DNA of 64,000 nucleotides from Methylococcaceae bacterium (GTDB lineage Bacteria > Pseudomonadota > Gammaproteobacteria > Methylococcales > Methylomonadaceae). The stretch is from the NCBI GenBank assembly GCA_030693065.1, contig JAUYBL010000038.1, positions 248,001 to 312,000 on the forward strand. The letters run 5' to 3'. Positions 9,780-18,309 of the stretch are shown piece by piece (within the stretch, counting starts at the first letter, position 1; each line of letters begins with the position of its first letter). The translations under genes were made by a program, and so were the position numbers. The notes under the pieces were generated by a model, which was not told where the DNA came from, made no database searches, and worked only from the letters and a program-made list of their open reading frames with translations.

Positions 9780-9810
9780 ACGGGTATTGCTGAGGTAATA
9801 CCCGTTTTTT
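9780..9810 (+). terminator. Intrinsic terminator of the secreted-protein gene
   Basis: Stem ACGGGTATT (9780-9788) and AATACCCGT (9797-9805) followed by T6. It lies about 80 bases after the 9702 stop codon and separates this gene from the DUF4266 gene. Confidence 0.85.
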
Positions 9811-10132
9811 GACCTAACAACAGCTGCTTGGTTCTTGCTAAGTAGCTGCAACAGAAAGTCAGCGTTTTTATACGATAAATAACATAGTTTAATTAAAAGC
9901 ACTTTACGTAAATCGCCTAAAACCCAGCAAATAAAGGCCCTCCAGATGTTGGCATTAGATCTGCTTTAACTTATGCAGACTTTATGGGCGTTTGCGCAAA
10001 AGTTAACGGGCATCATGCAGTGATGGCCGTTGTGGATAAAAACAAAAAACAGCCAAATTCTATTGCTAGACCCAATTGCAAAATTCGGAGTGCAGTCAGG
10101 CTGATAAAAAAGGGAACTATCAGGAGTTATCA
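9811..10132. other. Intergenic stretch, leader of the DUF4266 gene
   Basis: No gene was found. The minus-strand frame across 9966-10433 has no ribosome site and no recognisable protein features. The only clear signal is the ribosome site AGGAG at 10122-10126 serving the next gene. Confidence 0.5.
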
Positions 10133-10345
10133 ATGCAATCACGTAAACATTTAGTACTCGCGCTGAGTATTGGGCTCTGCGCCTGCGCCCCGGTGCAACC
10201 CTGGGAACGCGGCAACCTCGCCAAACCGCAAATGGCTTTGGATCCGCATCCGCTCCAAAGCAGCTTACGGGGGCATAACTATGGCAGCCGGGAAGCAACA
10301 GCGGGCGGCAATGCCGCACAGGGAGGCGGTTGTGGTTGTTATTAG
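10133..10345 (+). CDS. DUF4266 family small lipoprotein
   Basis: A 70-residue lipoprotein. The start at 10133 is set by AGGAG 6 bases upstream and by the signal peptide MQSRKHLVLALSIGLCAC; the lipobox is GLCAC, with the acylated cysteine at residue 16 or 18. The mature part has the family signature VQPWERGNLAKPQM, and the end is Gly/Cys-rich (GGGCGCY). DUF4266 genes are commonly found next to DUF3570 outer-membrane genes, as here (10553), and the two are presumed to work together; the role is unknown. A longer frame beginning at 10076 is rejected because it lacks a ribosome site. Confidence 0.88.
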   Translation: MQSRKHLVLALSIGLCACAPVQPWERGNLAKPQMALDPHPLQSSLRGHNYGSREATAGGNAAQGGGCGCY

Positions 10346-10390
10346 AAAGTTTCAGCTTAAGGAAGCTCTGAACGTGTTGAATCCCCGCAT

Positions 10391-10469
10391 GGTTCGACAA
10401 GCTCCCCATGAACGGATTCAACGAATCCATCATGGGCAGTAAATTACCGTTCGTACTGAGCTTGTCGAA
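10391..10469. repeat. REP-like inverted repeat pair
   Basis: TTCGACAAGCTC (10393-10404) is the exact reverse complement of GAGCTTGTCGAA (10458-10469). The left unit reads GGTTCGACAAGCTCC then CCATGAACGG, the core motif of the repeat family also found at 14461, 36210 and 52440. Two inverted units between genes give a BIME-like arrangement. Confidence 0.7.
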
Positions 10470-10552
10470 GGACGAATGCTAACAATGACAAGGATCATTA
10501 GCCTGGAACCACACACAACAAAACTGCCTCTAACAGCACAGCGTGACAGATT

Positions 10553-13363
10553 ATGAAAGACAACAAACACAACAATATCCACCAACAAAAAAATAAGCCT
10601 GGTAAGTCCGCTCTTGAAAGCTTAAACGCCGCCGCTTTAATCTTGCCCGGCCTATTACACTCGCCCGCTCATGCTGCTGATTACGACGAAGTCGACTTCC
10701 AATACAGCCATTACCAGGAAGGGAGACGCGAGATTTGGGTTGATCAAATGTTTAACCTTGATGGTATTTATCCCGCTGGTTCGGTGGTAAAGGCACCTAA
10801 TCCGCTCAATCCGATTGAAGTCGAGAGCCTGCATGGCAGCGCCCGCGTTAGCTTAACCGATCGTGTAAAGTTTGGTTTTAATTATACGCAGGATACCTGG
10901 GGCGGCGCCACGCCGATTGCTAGTGCCCCGGTCGTCACAAGTGCTATGCATGCTTTTAATTTACGCGGCACTGATGTTCTAATAGGCGCCAGCCCTTTAG
11001 CACAAGCGGTATCTGGCAAATCCTATATGGATTTAAACGGCAACTGGTACGATATTAAGTATGGGGGCTTTGATCCCATTCAAGGTGTAGAGCTGCCTAA
11101 TACGCCCGGCGTGTTAAGCAACAGAATCACTCACACCCTGGTATCCGCCTCGCCGGAAATCCGTCAACAAGGCGACTTTAAACTCAGTTACGACTGGGAC
11201 GAGGCGGCAGTGAATGTTGGCGGCGGCCTGTCGGTCGAAAACGATTATGAATCGCGCTTTGGCAATCTCGGCCTGCGCCTGGATTTTAATCAAAAGCGTA
11301 CCAGTGTTAATTTGGGCCTGAGTTACACCAACAGCGACACCCATGCCACCCTTGATCCCTATTCATTTAACTTTACCCTTGCTGGTCCCTATGAAGCGCC
11401 CGATGCGCAAGGTAATTTACTGTATGCACAACAACTTGGTGAAAGCATTGCCCATGTTTATTCTTACAGCCCACGTACAGAAGGCACACTGATGATAGAG
11501 TCTACGCCCTCAGGTTCTGGGCGAATGATTTTTGATAAGGCGACTGTGACCGGTAACCGGCAGGATTGGGGTACCGATCTTGGCCTGACGCAGGTGCTGA
11601 CTAAAAACGCTGAGCTTGAGCTAGGACTGGGTTATACCCATAGCACCGGCTATCTTAGTAACCCCTATAAGGCCGTGTATGGGTTTGATATTTCAGTAGC
11701 GCCGGATCAGGATCTCAATGTCCCGTTGTTGGTGAGTGGTGCCGCCCAGATAGAAGCACGCCCGAATGAACGCAATCAGATTACCGGCAACCTGGGCCTG
11801 CATTACTATGTCGAAGCTTTGGATGCTGGTCTGCACGGACGTTATAAGGTGTTCCATGATGACTGGGGCATTACTTCGCACACCTTTGATGCCGACTGGG
11901 TGCAACCGCTTGGTGCCGGTTGGTCGCTCACCCCGAATGTGCGTTATTACTCGCAATCTGCAGCAGATTTTTATGCACCATTTTTCACTAGGGTCACTGT
12001 ATTTGATCCCAACACCGGCGAAGAGATTGCTTCTCCGTTGACTAAGAAAATGCCGGATTACTACTCCAGTGATCAGCGCCTGTCTGGCTTTGGTGCCTTA
12101 AGCGGTGGCGTGACCCTTAACAAGCAGTTTGCCAAAGGCGTGCAGCTACAAGCGGGGGTGGAATACTACACCCATCAGGGTGATTTAAAAATTGGGGGCG
12201 GTGGCGAGCAGGGCTTTGCTGATTATGATTATTGGACGGCCAATGCCGCACTTAAGTTGAATTTAGGGGCCTTACGATTTAAGGCCGGTAGTGCTGATGG
12301 CAGCAATATTCATCATCATGCCGCCAGTCATGTTTTAACTCCGGCCGGTATCATGTTTAACCATGCCTTGAGCCATGCCGGTGACATGATGGTGGGCTAT
12401 CGCTACCAGCGCAGCGAACAGGCGGGTGAGATTTTGCACGGCAGTTCACCGGCCAATGCCGACGCAATCGCCACCCAGGGCTGTGGCCAGAGCGAGTGCT
12501 TTATGGTGCCGGCATCAATGACTATGAATATGCACATGCTGGATTTAATGTATGCGTCCACCGACTGGCTGACGCTGATGCTGATGCCGCAGTGGACCGA
12601 CATGGCGATGACCATGGACCTTATTGGAAGCCTTAACGTCGGCCATCATGGCGGGGGCGGGTCGCAAGGTATTCATGCTCACCAAACCGGTGGCATTGGC
12701 GATACTGGCTTCTATGCCTTGTTTAAACTTTTTGAACACCCCCATCATCAAGTGGTGCTGAGCCTGGGTGGTACTGCCCCGACCGGGGCGATTGATATGA
12801 AAGTGCGTCGCAATAGTCGAGAGTCTTATGGGAATACGCCTGAGGAAACACCGCTGCAATACGATATGCAGCTGGGCAGCGGCACCTGGGATTTAAAGCC
12901 TAGTTTAACCTACAGCGGTGCGATAAGTGACGTTGCCTGGGGTGCGCAGGCCACCGGCACCAAACGCCTGGATAGAAACAGCCAGCACTATGCGCTAGGT
13001 GATATGTTTCAGGGCAGTGTTTGGGGCGGATATCAGCTGACCAACTGGCTGTCGACCACCGTGCGCGGCATTTATACCTGGCAGGACCAAATTCGCGGCG
13101 AATTTCCGGCACGGGTTTATTTTGATGGAACGAGTACAACTTACCCAGAAACTGTTGAGCATCTCGGTCCCTATTCTCTCACCAGCAACTACGGTGGCCG
13201 CTTTGTCGATTTAGGCTTGGGCGTTAACGTCACCGTACCCAGCGGCACCTTTGCCGGTAACACCATCAAATTCGAATGGCTACAACCCCTGCACACCGAC
13301 TACAACGGCTATCAGCTGGATCGCGATGGTGCGCTGACGGCGACGTGGGGGGTGGAGTTTTAA
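10553..13363 (+). CDS. Fused outer-membrane protein: DUF3570 barrel plus transporter-family barrel
   Basis: A 936-residue protein in two parts. Residues about 1-580 are a DUF3570 protein: a twin N-terminal leader ending LLHSPAHAADY, the family start EVDFQYSHYQEGRREIW, then many alternating amphipathic strands. Residues about 590-936 match a separate family usually annotated only as transporter: a His/Met-rich start (HHHAASHVLTPAGIMFNHAL), the MVGYRYQRSE block, MTMNMHMLDLMYASTDWLTL, LSLGGTAPTGAID, and MQLGSGTWDLKPSLTYSG, ending in the outer-membrane-type terminal ...GVEF. DUF3570 proteins normally stop after their own barrel, so this is a natural fusion; there is no frameshift or stop at the joint near 12310. 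The Met/His-rich segments could bind copper or another soft metal, which is inference only. Confidence 0.85.
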   Translation: MKDNKHNNIHQQKNKPGKSALESLNAAALILPGLLHSPAHAADYDEVDFQYSHYQEGRREIWVDQMFNLDGIYPAGSVVKAPNPLNPIEVESLHGSARVSLTDRVKFGFNYTQDTWGGATPIASAPVVTSAMHAFNLRGTDVLIGASPLAQAVSGKSYMDLNGNWYDIKYGGFDPIQGVELPNTPGVLSNRITHTLVSASPEIRQQGDFKLSYDWDEAAVNVGGGLSVENDYESRFGNLGLRLDFNQKRTSVNLGLSYTNSDTHATLDPYSFNFTLAGPYEAPDAQGNLLYAQQLGESIAHVYSYSPRTEGTLMIESTPSGSGRMIFDKATVTGNRQDWGTDLGLTQVLTKNAELELGLGYTHSTGYLSNPYKAVYGFDISVAPDQDLNVPLLVSGAAQIEARPNERNQITGNLGLHYYVEALDAGLHGRYKVFHDDWGITSHTFDADWVQPLGAGWSLTPNVRYYSQSAADFYAPFFTRVTVFDPNTGEEIASPLTKKMPDYYSSDQRLSGFGALSGGVTLNKQFAKGVQLQAGVEYYTHQGDLKIGGGGEQGFADYDYWTANAALKLNLGALRFKAGSADGSNIHHHAASHVLTPAGIMFNHALSHAGDMMVGYRYQRSEQAGEILHGSSPANADAIATQGCGQSECFMVPASMTMNMHMLDLMYASTDWLTLMLMPQWTDMAMTMDLIGSLNVGHHGGGGSQGIHAHQTGGIGDTGFYALFKLFEHPHHQVVLSLGGTAPTGAIDMKVRRNSRESYGNTPEETPLQYDMQLGSGTWDLKPSLTYSGAISDVAWGAQATGTKRLDRNSQHYALGDMFQGSVWGGYQLTNWLSTTVRGIYTWQDQIRGEFPARVYFDGTSTTYPETVEHLGPYSLTSNYGGRFVDLGLGVNVTVPSGTFAGNTIKFEWLQPLHTDYNGYQLDRDGALTATWGVEF

Positions 13364-13435
13364 GCGGCAATGTCTTTGTTTTTTAAAATTAAATAGATAA
13401 TTTTTAATGCATGTTTTAAATTTTTAAGAGGGCCT

Positions 13436-14233
13436 ATGACTATTAAATTTTATTTCGCCATTTTCCTGATTACTGTTTTAACCGGTTGTGCAACTTCAGC
13501 ACCGGACAAGCAGACCAGTATTGAGCCGCTTTTACAAACCGACCAGCAAAAATCCAGTTATGCCCAAGGTGTGGGCTATATGCAGAATCTGCAAAAAAGC
13601 GAAATTCCGCTGGATCAGGATTTGTTTGTGCAGGGTCTAAATGATGTGTTGGCAAAAAAACCGTTGCGTCTGGACGCTGCCGAGATCCAGAAAGGCCAGG
13701 ATTGGGTGTTTGTGCAAAGTGTGCTTTATAACGAAAAGCACAGTGCGGCCAATCTGGTCAAGGGACAGGCTTTTCTGGACGCTAACAAAGACAAACCCGG
13801 TGTAGTGACAACGGCCAGTGGTTTGCAGTACAAAATTATTGAATCTGGTAAATCAAGCCATAAGCCCAGATTGGAAGATAGTGCCCGTGTGCATTATCGT
13901 ATTACCCGTTTGGACGGTCAGCAGTTAACCAGCACTTATGGACAACCGGCACCGCCCCAGGTAGTTATCAGTCAATTGGTGCAAGGTTGGCAAGAAGCTA
14001 TGCTGCTGATGCCGGAAGGCGCCAAGTGGCAGTTGTTTATACCCAGCGAATTGGCTTATGGTGAAGCCGGTGCGCCGGAGGGGAAATTAGGGCCAAATGA
14101 ATTGCTGATTTATGACGTAACACTGGTCAGCATCGATGCCCCAGGACAAACCAAAAACAAGGACAACGGCATTCGCACGCTAACCGCAGAGGACATGAAG
14201 CAAACTTCGAGCTGGAAGCGACCAAATCCATAA
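13436..14233 (+). CDS. FKBP-type peptidyl-prolyl isomerase, lipoprotein
   Basis: A 265-residue isomerase that should catalyse cis/trans isomerisation of Xaa-Pro bonds in the periplasm. The signal peptide ends in the lipobox VLTGC with Cys18, so it is membrane-anchored. An FKBP N-terminal dimerisation region (QKSSYAQGVGYMQNL, residues about 38-110) is followed by the FKBP catalytic domain (about 125-235), with TTASGLQYKIIESG, DSARVHYRITRLDG, QLVQGWQEAMLLMPEGAKW and IPSELAYGE. This is the Mip/FkpA layout. The usual substrate loop F/D-D is altered here (TSTYGQPAPPQ). The ribosome site AGAGGG precedes the ATG. It follows the outer-membrane fusion by about 70 bases and may serve in its folding. 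Confidence 0.9.
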   Translation: MTIKFYFAIFLITVLTGCATSAPDKQTSIEPLLQTDQQKSSYAQGVGYMQNLQKSEIPLDQDLFVQGLNDVLAKKPLRLDAAEIQKGQDWVFVQSVLYNEKHSAANLVKGQAFLDANKDKPGVVTTASGLQYKIIESGKSSHKPRLEDSARVHYRITRLDGQQLTSTYGQPAPPQVVISQLVQGWQEAMLLMPEGAKWQLFIPSELAYGEAGAPEGKLGPNELLIYDVTLVSIDAPGQTKNKDNGIRTLTAEDMKQTSSWKRPNP

Positions 14234-14364
14234 GCAAAGGTGGGGCTATTGATCGGGATAGCATAAAATATTTGATTATTCTTCCTGGGCTAACTCCAAT
14301 CAGTTTGTGTAGGGGTACACAGAGCCTTTAAGTTAAGGATTTTTTACGATCGCCCTCGGCTGCA

Positions 14365-14487
14365 CGTATGCAGGAGTTAGAGCAACGCATGGAGCAGTTG
14401 CCGAGAGCCCGTCGAAGGGCGAATGGAAAAAATCCGAAATCCTTCGTTGAGCCATTCGTGGTTCGACAGGCTCAGCACGAACGGCTT
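14365..14487. repeat. Modular REP-like repeat
   Basis: Contains the module GAGCAACGCATGGAGCAGTT GCCGAGAGCC (about 14381-14410), shared with 52579-52600 and 55770-55800, and the palindromic core GGTTCGACAGGCTCAGC then ACGAACGG near 14460-14484. It lies between the convergent FKBP and beta-oxidation genes. Confidence 0.65.
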
Positions 14488-14517
14488 AAGTTTATGTCGG
14501 TGAGTGCTTTAATAAAT

Positions 14518-16830
14518 TCAATTCCTAAGAGGCTTGCCGGTCTTAAGCATATGCTCCAATCTCGCCAATGTACCGGATTGTTGCACCAGCGTTAAAAACG
14601 CTTTCAATTCCAAATCCAGCAAATCTTGCTCGGTCAAAGTCTGAGTAATATCGGTATCGCCACCGGTTAAAACGTAAGCCAATTGCTGAGAGATTTCCAC
14701 ATCGTAGGCACTGGCTTTGCCTGCTAATAACAAATTACGCACGGCAATATCCAGCGTCGCTCGTGCCGAGGCGCCGGGTAACGCATACACCGTTGGTTCC
14801 GGCACTTGGTAACCGGCAACCAACGCCAATACACGGGTTTTAGCGTCGGCCAGCAAGCGGTCTTTATTCATGGTGATACCATCGTTCTTGGACAGAAATA
14901 ACAATTCTCTGGCTTCTTGCGCCGACTTAGAGACCTTGGCGAGGCCGATGGTTTCAAAGGTTTGGGCAATAAACGGCATCGGCCCGCCGGGGCGTTTCGG
15001 GAAGGCTTGCCAGCGCCGCAGCAATTCTTTACAACCGCCCCAACCCGGCACCAAACCGACACCAACTTCCACTAAGCCCATGTAAAGTTCGGCATGCGCT
15101 TGGATCGCGTCGCAATGCAGCAAAATTTCACAGCCGCCGCCCAACGCCAAACCGGAAGGCGCGCCGACTATCGGAAACGGTGCATACTTGAGCAATTGGT
15201 AGCTTTGCTGACCGAGTTTAACGATGGCTTTAACCGTCTCCCAATCTTGTTGAAGGATGGCGGGCACCAACAAAGTCAAGTTGGCTCCTGCGGAAAAATG
15301 CTCGGCTTCGTTGTAAATCACCAGCCCACTAAAACCTTGCTTGATGATGTCGATGCTTTGCTGAATCAGCCCCAAACTATCGGTATCCAGCGCATTCATT
15401 TTGCTGTGAAATTCCAGGCAGGCGATACCGTCGCCGATGTCCCAAAGACTGGCAGAGGCGTTGCTCAATACCGGCGATCCGTGCCGTTTAATATCGCTTA
15501 GCAGCAACACGCCATCCGGGCGTTGCACAGGAACATAACCGCCGGACTTGTCTCTAAACTGCAGCTCTGCGTTTTCTACTCGATATAAACTTTGCTTGCC
15601 CGCTAATAGCTCAGGAATCTGGCGTTGTTCCTGCGCCAATTGCTTGACAAACCAACCCACGCCTAAGCGATCCAGCAATTCAAACGGGCCGTAGCGCCAG
15701 TTATAACCCAAACGCATTGCGGTATCGACAGCAACAATGTCAGCGGCAATTTCGGGAATCAACCCGGCTGTGTAACTCAAGGTAGCGGACAACACTCGCC
15801 AAACATAACGACTTAGCGCATCGTCACCGGTCAAAAACGCCCGCAAAGCATCGGGTTGATGTGAAACACCTTTAATGTCGAATTTCTCGCTGGGGCGGTA
15901 CTCTCCGCTCTGTAAATCAATAGCTTGTTTAACCTTATGACCGGCACCGGGTTGCAACCGATAGAAACCGCCCTGCCCTTTTCTGCCGATCAGGCCTTTA
16001 GCGATCATGGTTTGCAGCAAAGGCGGGACTTCGGCGATTTGATTTAATCGGTCGTTTGACGGCAAGGTGTGTTTATAGCTGTCCAGAATGTGCGGCATTA
16101 AATCCAGGCCGACCAAATCCAATAATCCGAACACGCCGGTTTTCGGAATGCCGAATAAGGTCATCGCGGCATCGCATTGTTCCGCAGTCAGTTTCATTGC
16201 AATGGCTTCGAGCAAAGCCGTTTGTATCCAAAACGTGCCGATGCGGTTGGCGATAAAACCCGGCGTGTCGTTACAAAGCACGCAGCCTTTACCCAATCTG
16301 ACATCGGCAAAAGTACTGACGATTTTAAGCAACTCCGCATCCAATACCGGCGATGCGACCAGCTCTAACAACCGCATGTAACGCGGCGGATTGAAAAAGT
16401 GCGTAATCATAAACCGCCGCTTGAAGCTGTCCGGCTGATTGCGGGTCAACAAGCTCAACGGCAGCGTCGAGGTATTCGAGGAAATCAGCGTTTCTGGACG
16501 ACAAACTGCGTCGATTTTTTGATAAAGCGTCTGCTTGATTTCAAGGTCCTCAAGCACCGCTTCAATCACCCAGTCCGCTTTCGCGAGGCGTGGTAAATCA
16601 TCTTCAATATTGCCGGGCGTTAGCAATTGGGCATTTTTGTGATGCATGAAGGCTTGCGGTTCGGCTTTTAGCAATTTGGCGATAGCGCCTTCTGCGATTG
16701 CATTGCGGTTGTCACCTTGCTTGGGAACTATGTCCAGCAAATCAACCGGAATACCCGCATTGGCAAGATGGGCGGCAATACTTGCACCCATTACTCCCGC
16801 CCCGATGACAGCGACACGTTCAATGATCAT
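14518..16830 (-). CDS. 3-Hydroxyacyl-CoA dehydrogenase / enoyl-CoA hydratase fusion (FadN-type)
   Basis: A bifunctional beta-oxidation enzyme of 770 residues. The NAD-binding dehydrogenase is N-terminal (AVIGAGVMGASIAAHLANAG at residues 6-25; ISSNTSTLPL near 125; ITHFFNPPRYM near 150). A second dehydrogenase C-domain follows (LGYNWRYGPFELLDRLG near 385), then a crotonase/enoyl-CoA hydratase domain (SAGANLTLLV near 515; LALGGGCEILLHCD near 565; VGVGLVPGWGGCKELL near 595). This order is the reverse of E. coli FadB/FadJ and matches Bacillus FadN. The start at 16830 is preferred over an upstream in-frame codon because its ATGA overlaps the thiolase stop by four bases, a classic coupling. It completes the cycle together with FadE. 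Confidence 0.92.
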   Translation of the reverse strand: MIIERVAVIGAGVMGASIAAHLANAGIPVDLLDIVPKQGDNRNAIAEGAIAKLLKAEPQAFMHHKNAQLLTPGNIEDDLPRLAKADWVIEAVLEDLEIKQTLYQKIDAVCRPETLISSNTSTLPLSLLTRNQPDSFKRRFMITHFFNPPRYMRLLELVASPVLDAELLKIVSTFADVRLGKGCVLCNDTPGFIANRIGTFWIQTALLEAIAMKLTAEQCDAAMTLFGIPKTGVFGLLDLVGLDLMPHILDSYKHTLPSNDRLNQIAEVPPLLQTMIAKGLIGRKGQGGFYRLQPGAGHKVKQAIDLQSGEYRPSEKFDIKGVSHQPDALRAFLTGDDALSRYVWRVLSATLSYTAGLIPEIAADIVAVDTAMRLGYNWRYGPFELLDRLGVGWFVKQLAQEQRQIPELLAGKQSLYRVENAELQFRDKSGGYVPVQRPDGVLLLSDIKRHGSPVLSNASASLWDIGDGIACLEFHSKMNALDTDSLGLIQQSIDIIKQGFSGLVIYNEAEHFSAGANLTLLVPAILQQDWETVKAIVKLGQQSYQLLKYAPFPIVGAPSGLALGGGCEILLHCDAIQAHAELYMGLVEVGVGLVPGWGGCKELLRRWQAFPKRPGGPMPFIAQTFETIGLAKVSKSAQEARELLFLSKNDGITMNKDRLLADAKTRVLALVAGYQVPEPTVYALPGASARATLDIAVRNLLLAGKASAYDVEISQQLAYVLTGGDTDITQTLTEQDLLDLELKAFLTLVQQSGTLARLEHMLKTGKPLRN

Positions 16831-17969
16831 GACACGGCCTCCAGAATGGTAGCGATGCCCTGCCCGCCACCGATGCATTGCGTCGCGAGTGCATATTGCT
16901 TGTTTTCTCGTTGTAACAGACTGGCCGCTTTGCCGGTGATGCGCGCACCGCTTGCGCCCAAGGGATGTCCCAGGGCTATTGCACCGCCATCGAGATTGAG
17001 TTTTTTAGCAGGAATGGGTAACTCTTTTAATACGGCAAGCGCTTGAGCAGCAAAGGCTTCGTTCAATTCAACAATATCAATATCGACCAGTGACAAACCA
17101 GCTCGATACAGGGCTTTTTGGGTTGCCGCAACCGGCCCAATGCCCATGATTTCCGGCAGACAACCTGAGACGGCAATGGACTTGATGCGTGCCAATTTAT
17201 TAAGTCCATGCTTGTCTGCATAAGCCTCACTGCATACCAGCACCGCCGCCGCGCCATCGGTCAATGGCGAAGAAGTCCCCGCCGTTACGCTACCGTTTAG
17301 CAAAAAGGCAGATTTAAGTTCTGCCAAGCCTTCGGCTGTGGAATCGGGACGCAAACAACCGTCCTGGGTGACAGTTTGGCCTTTGCCGGTAACGATCGGG
17401 ATGATTTCATCAACCAGTAGACCTTGCTGCTGGGCGGCATAAGCTTTGTGCTGGCTGGTTAACGCGAAAGCTTCCTGGTCGACGCGGGCTATGTGATAGT
17501 TAAGCGCCAGATTTTCCGCCGTTTCGCCCATGCCGATATAAGCTTGCGGGTAGTTCCGGTACAAATCCGGATGCGGCAGCATGTTAAAACCGCCCATCGG
17601 CTCCCGGCTCATGGATTCAACACCGGCGCAAATAAACGCATCACCAGCGTTCATTTGAATAGCACCAGCAGCAATGTGTATCGCCTGCATCGACGAACCA
17701 CAAAATCGATTAACGGTAACGCCGGCAATACTGACTGGAAGCTGTGCCAAATGCCCCACCAATCGGGCCAGATTAAGTCCCTGCTCACCTTCAGGAAACG
17801 CGCAGCCCAAAATTAAATCTTCAATGTCATTGGGATCGATACCACTTTCATGCACCAGAGCAGTGATGACTTGCGCGACTAACTCATCCGGCCTGACACC
17901 TGCCAATTCGCCTTTAAAAGCGGGTGTAAACGGCGACCTTGCGTAACCTGCGATAACAACATTTTTCAT
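16827..17969 (-). CDS. fadA: Acetyl-CoA C-acyltransferase (thiolase)
   Basis: A 380-residue thiolase that cleaves 3-ketoacyl-CoA with CoA to acetyl-CoA and a shortened acyl-CoA. The acylated cysteine is in TVNRFCGSSMQAIH near residue 89, the catalytic histidine in GGAIALGHPLGASGAR near 337, and the general-base cysteine in ATQCIGGGQG near 367. It is the first gene of a two-gene operon with the FadN-type protein (4-base overlap ATGA). A ribosome site GGAGGCAG lies about 6 bases before the ATG. The symbol reflects role in beta-oxidation rather than strict orthology. Confidence 0.92.
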   Translation of the reverse strand: MKNVVIAGYARSPFTPAFKGELAGVRPDELVAQVITALVHESGIDPNDIEDLILGCAFPEGEQGLNLARLVGHLAQLPVSIAGVTVNRFCGSSMQAIHIAAGAIQMNAGDAFICAGVESMSREPMGGFNMLPHPDLYRNYPQAYIGMGETAENLALNYHIARVDQEAFALTSQHKAYAAQQQGLLVDEIIPIVTGKGQTVTQDGCLRPDSTAEGLAELKSAFLLNGSVTAGTSSPLTDGAAAVLVCSEAYADKHGLNKLARIKSIAVSGCLPEIMGIGPVAATQKALYRAGLSLVDIDIVELNEAFAAQALAVLKELPIPAKKLNLDGGAIALGHPLGASGARITGKAASLLQRENKQYALATQCIGGGQGIATILEAVS

Positions 17970-18309
17970 GTTACTGCCTCCTGAATTTTGTAAGCAAAAA
18001 ACAAGTCAAACAACTACCTACAGTATCCATTGTTATTTCTTAATGTAAAAGAAAACGTAACTGTTCATCGTAATGCTTTTGTTACGAAAATAAAGGAGTG
18101 TAGGATGTGCTGAGGCACGAAGCGCACTTGTGCCCTAGAGGGTATCGATTTGCGACCGATGCGCTCACATCCTACTCATTAAATTTTCTCTGAATAGTTA
18201 CTAACTGTGAAAGCAATCAATGCCTGTTTAAACTCGTGGCAAACTTGGTTTTACTTTAGTAGCGCTAGTATCGCCAGTTCTGTTACTCAATCTATAGAGG
18301 GAGTGGATC
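17970..18309. other. Divergent intergenic region with a REP-like palindrome
   Basis: Separates the minus-strand thiolase operon from the plus-strand TVP38-flavoprotein gene and should hold both promoters; no convincing hexamers were identified. At 18100-18175 a repeat has perfect 10-bp ends GTAGGATGTG (18100-18109) and CACATCCTAC (18166-18175), with imperfect inner pairing. The same GTAGGAT-type ends recur at 43162-43236. Confidence 0.6.

Noticed and set aside
10076-10132. Longer N-terminus for the DUF4266 lipoprotein
   Set aside because: The extension would bury the signal peptide; AGGAG is placed for the ATG at 10133.
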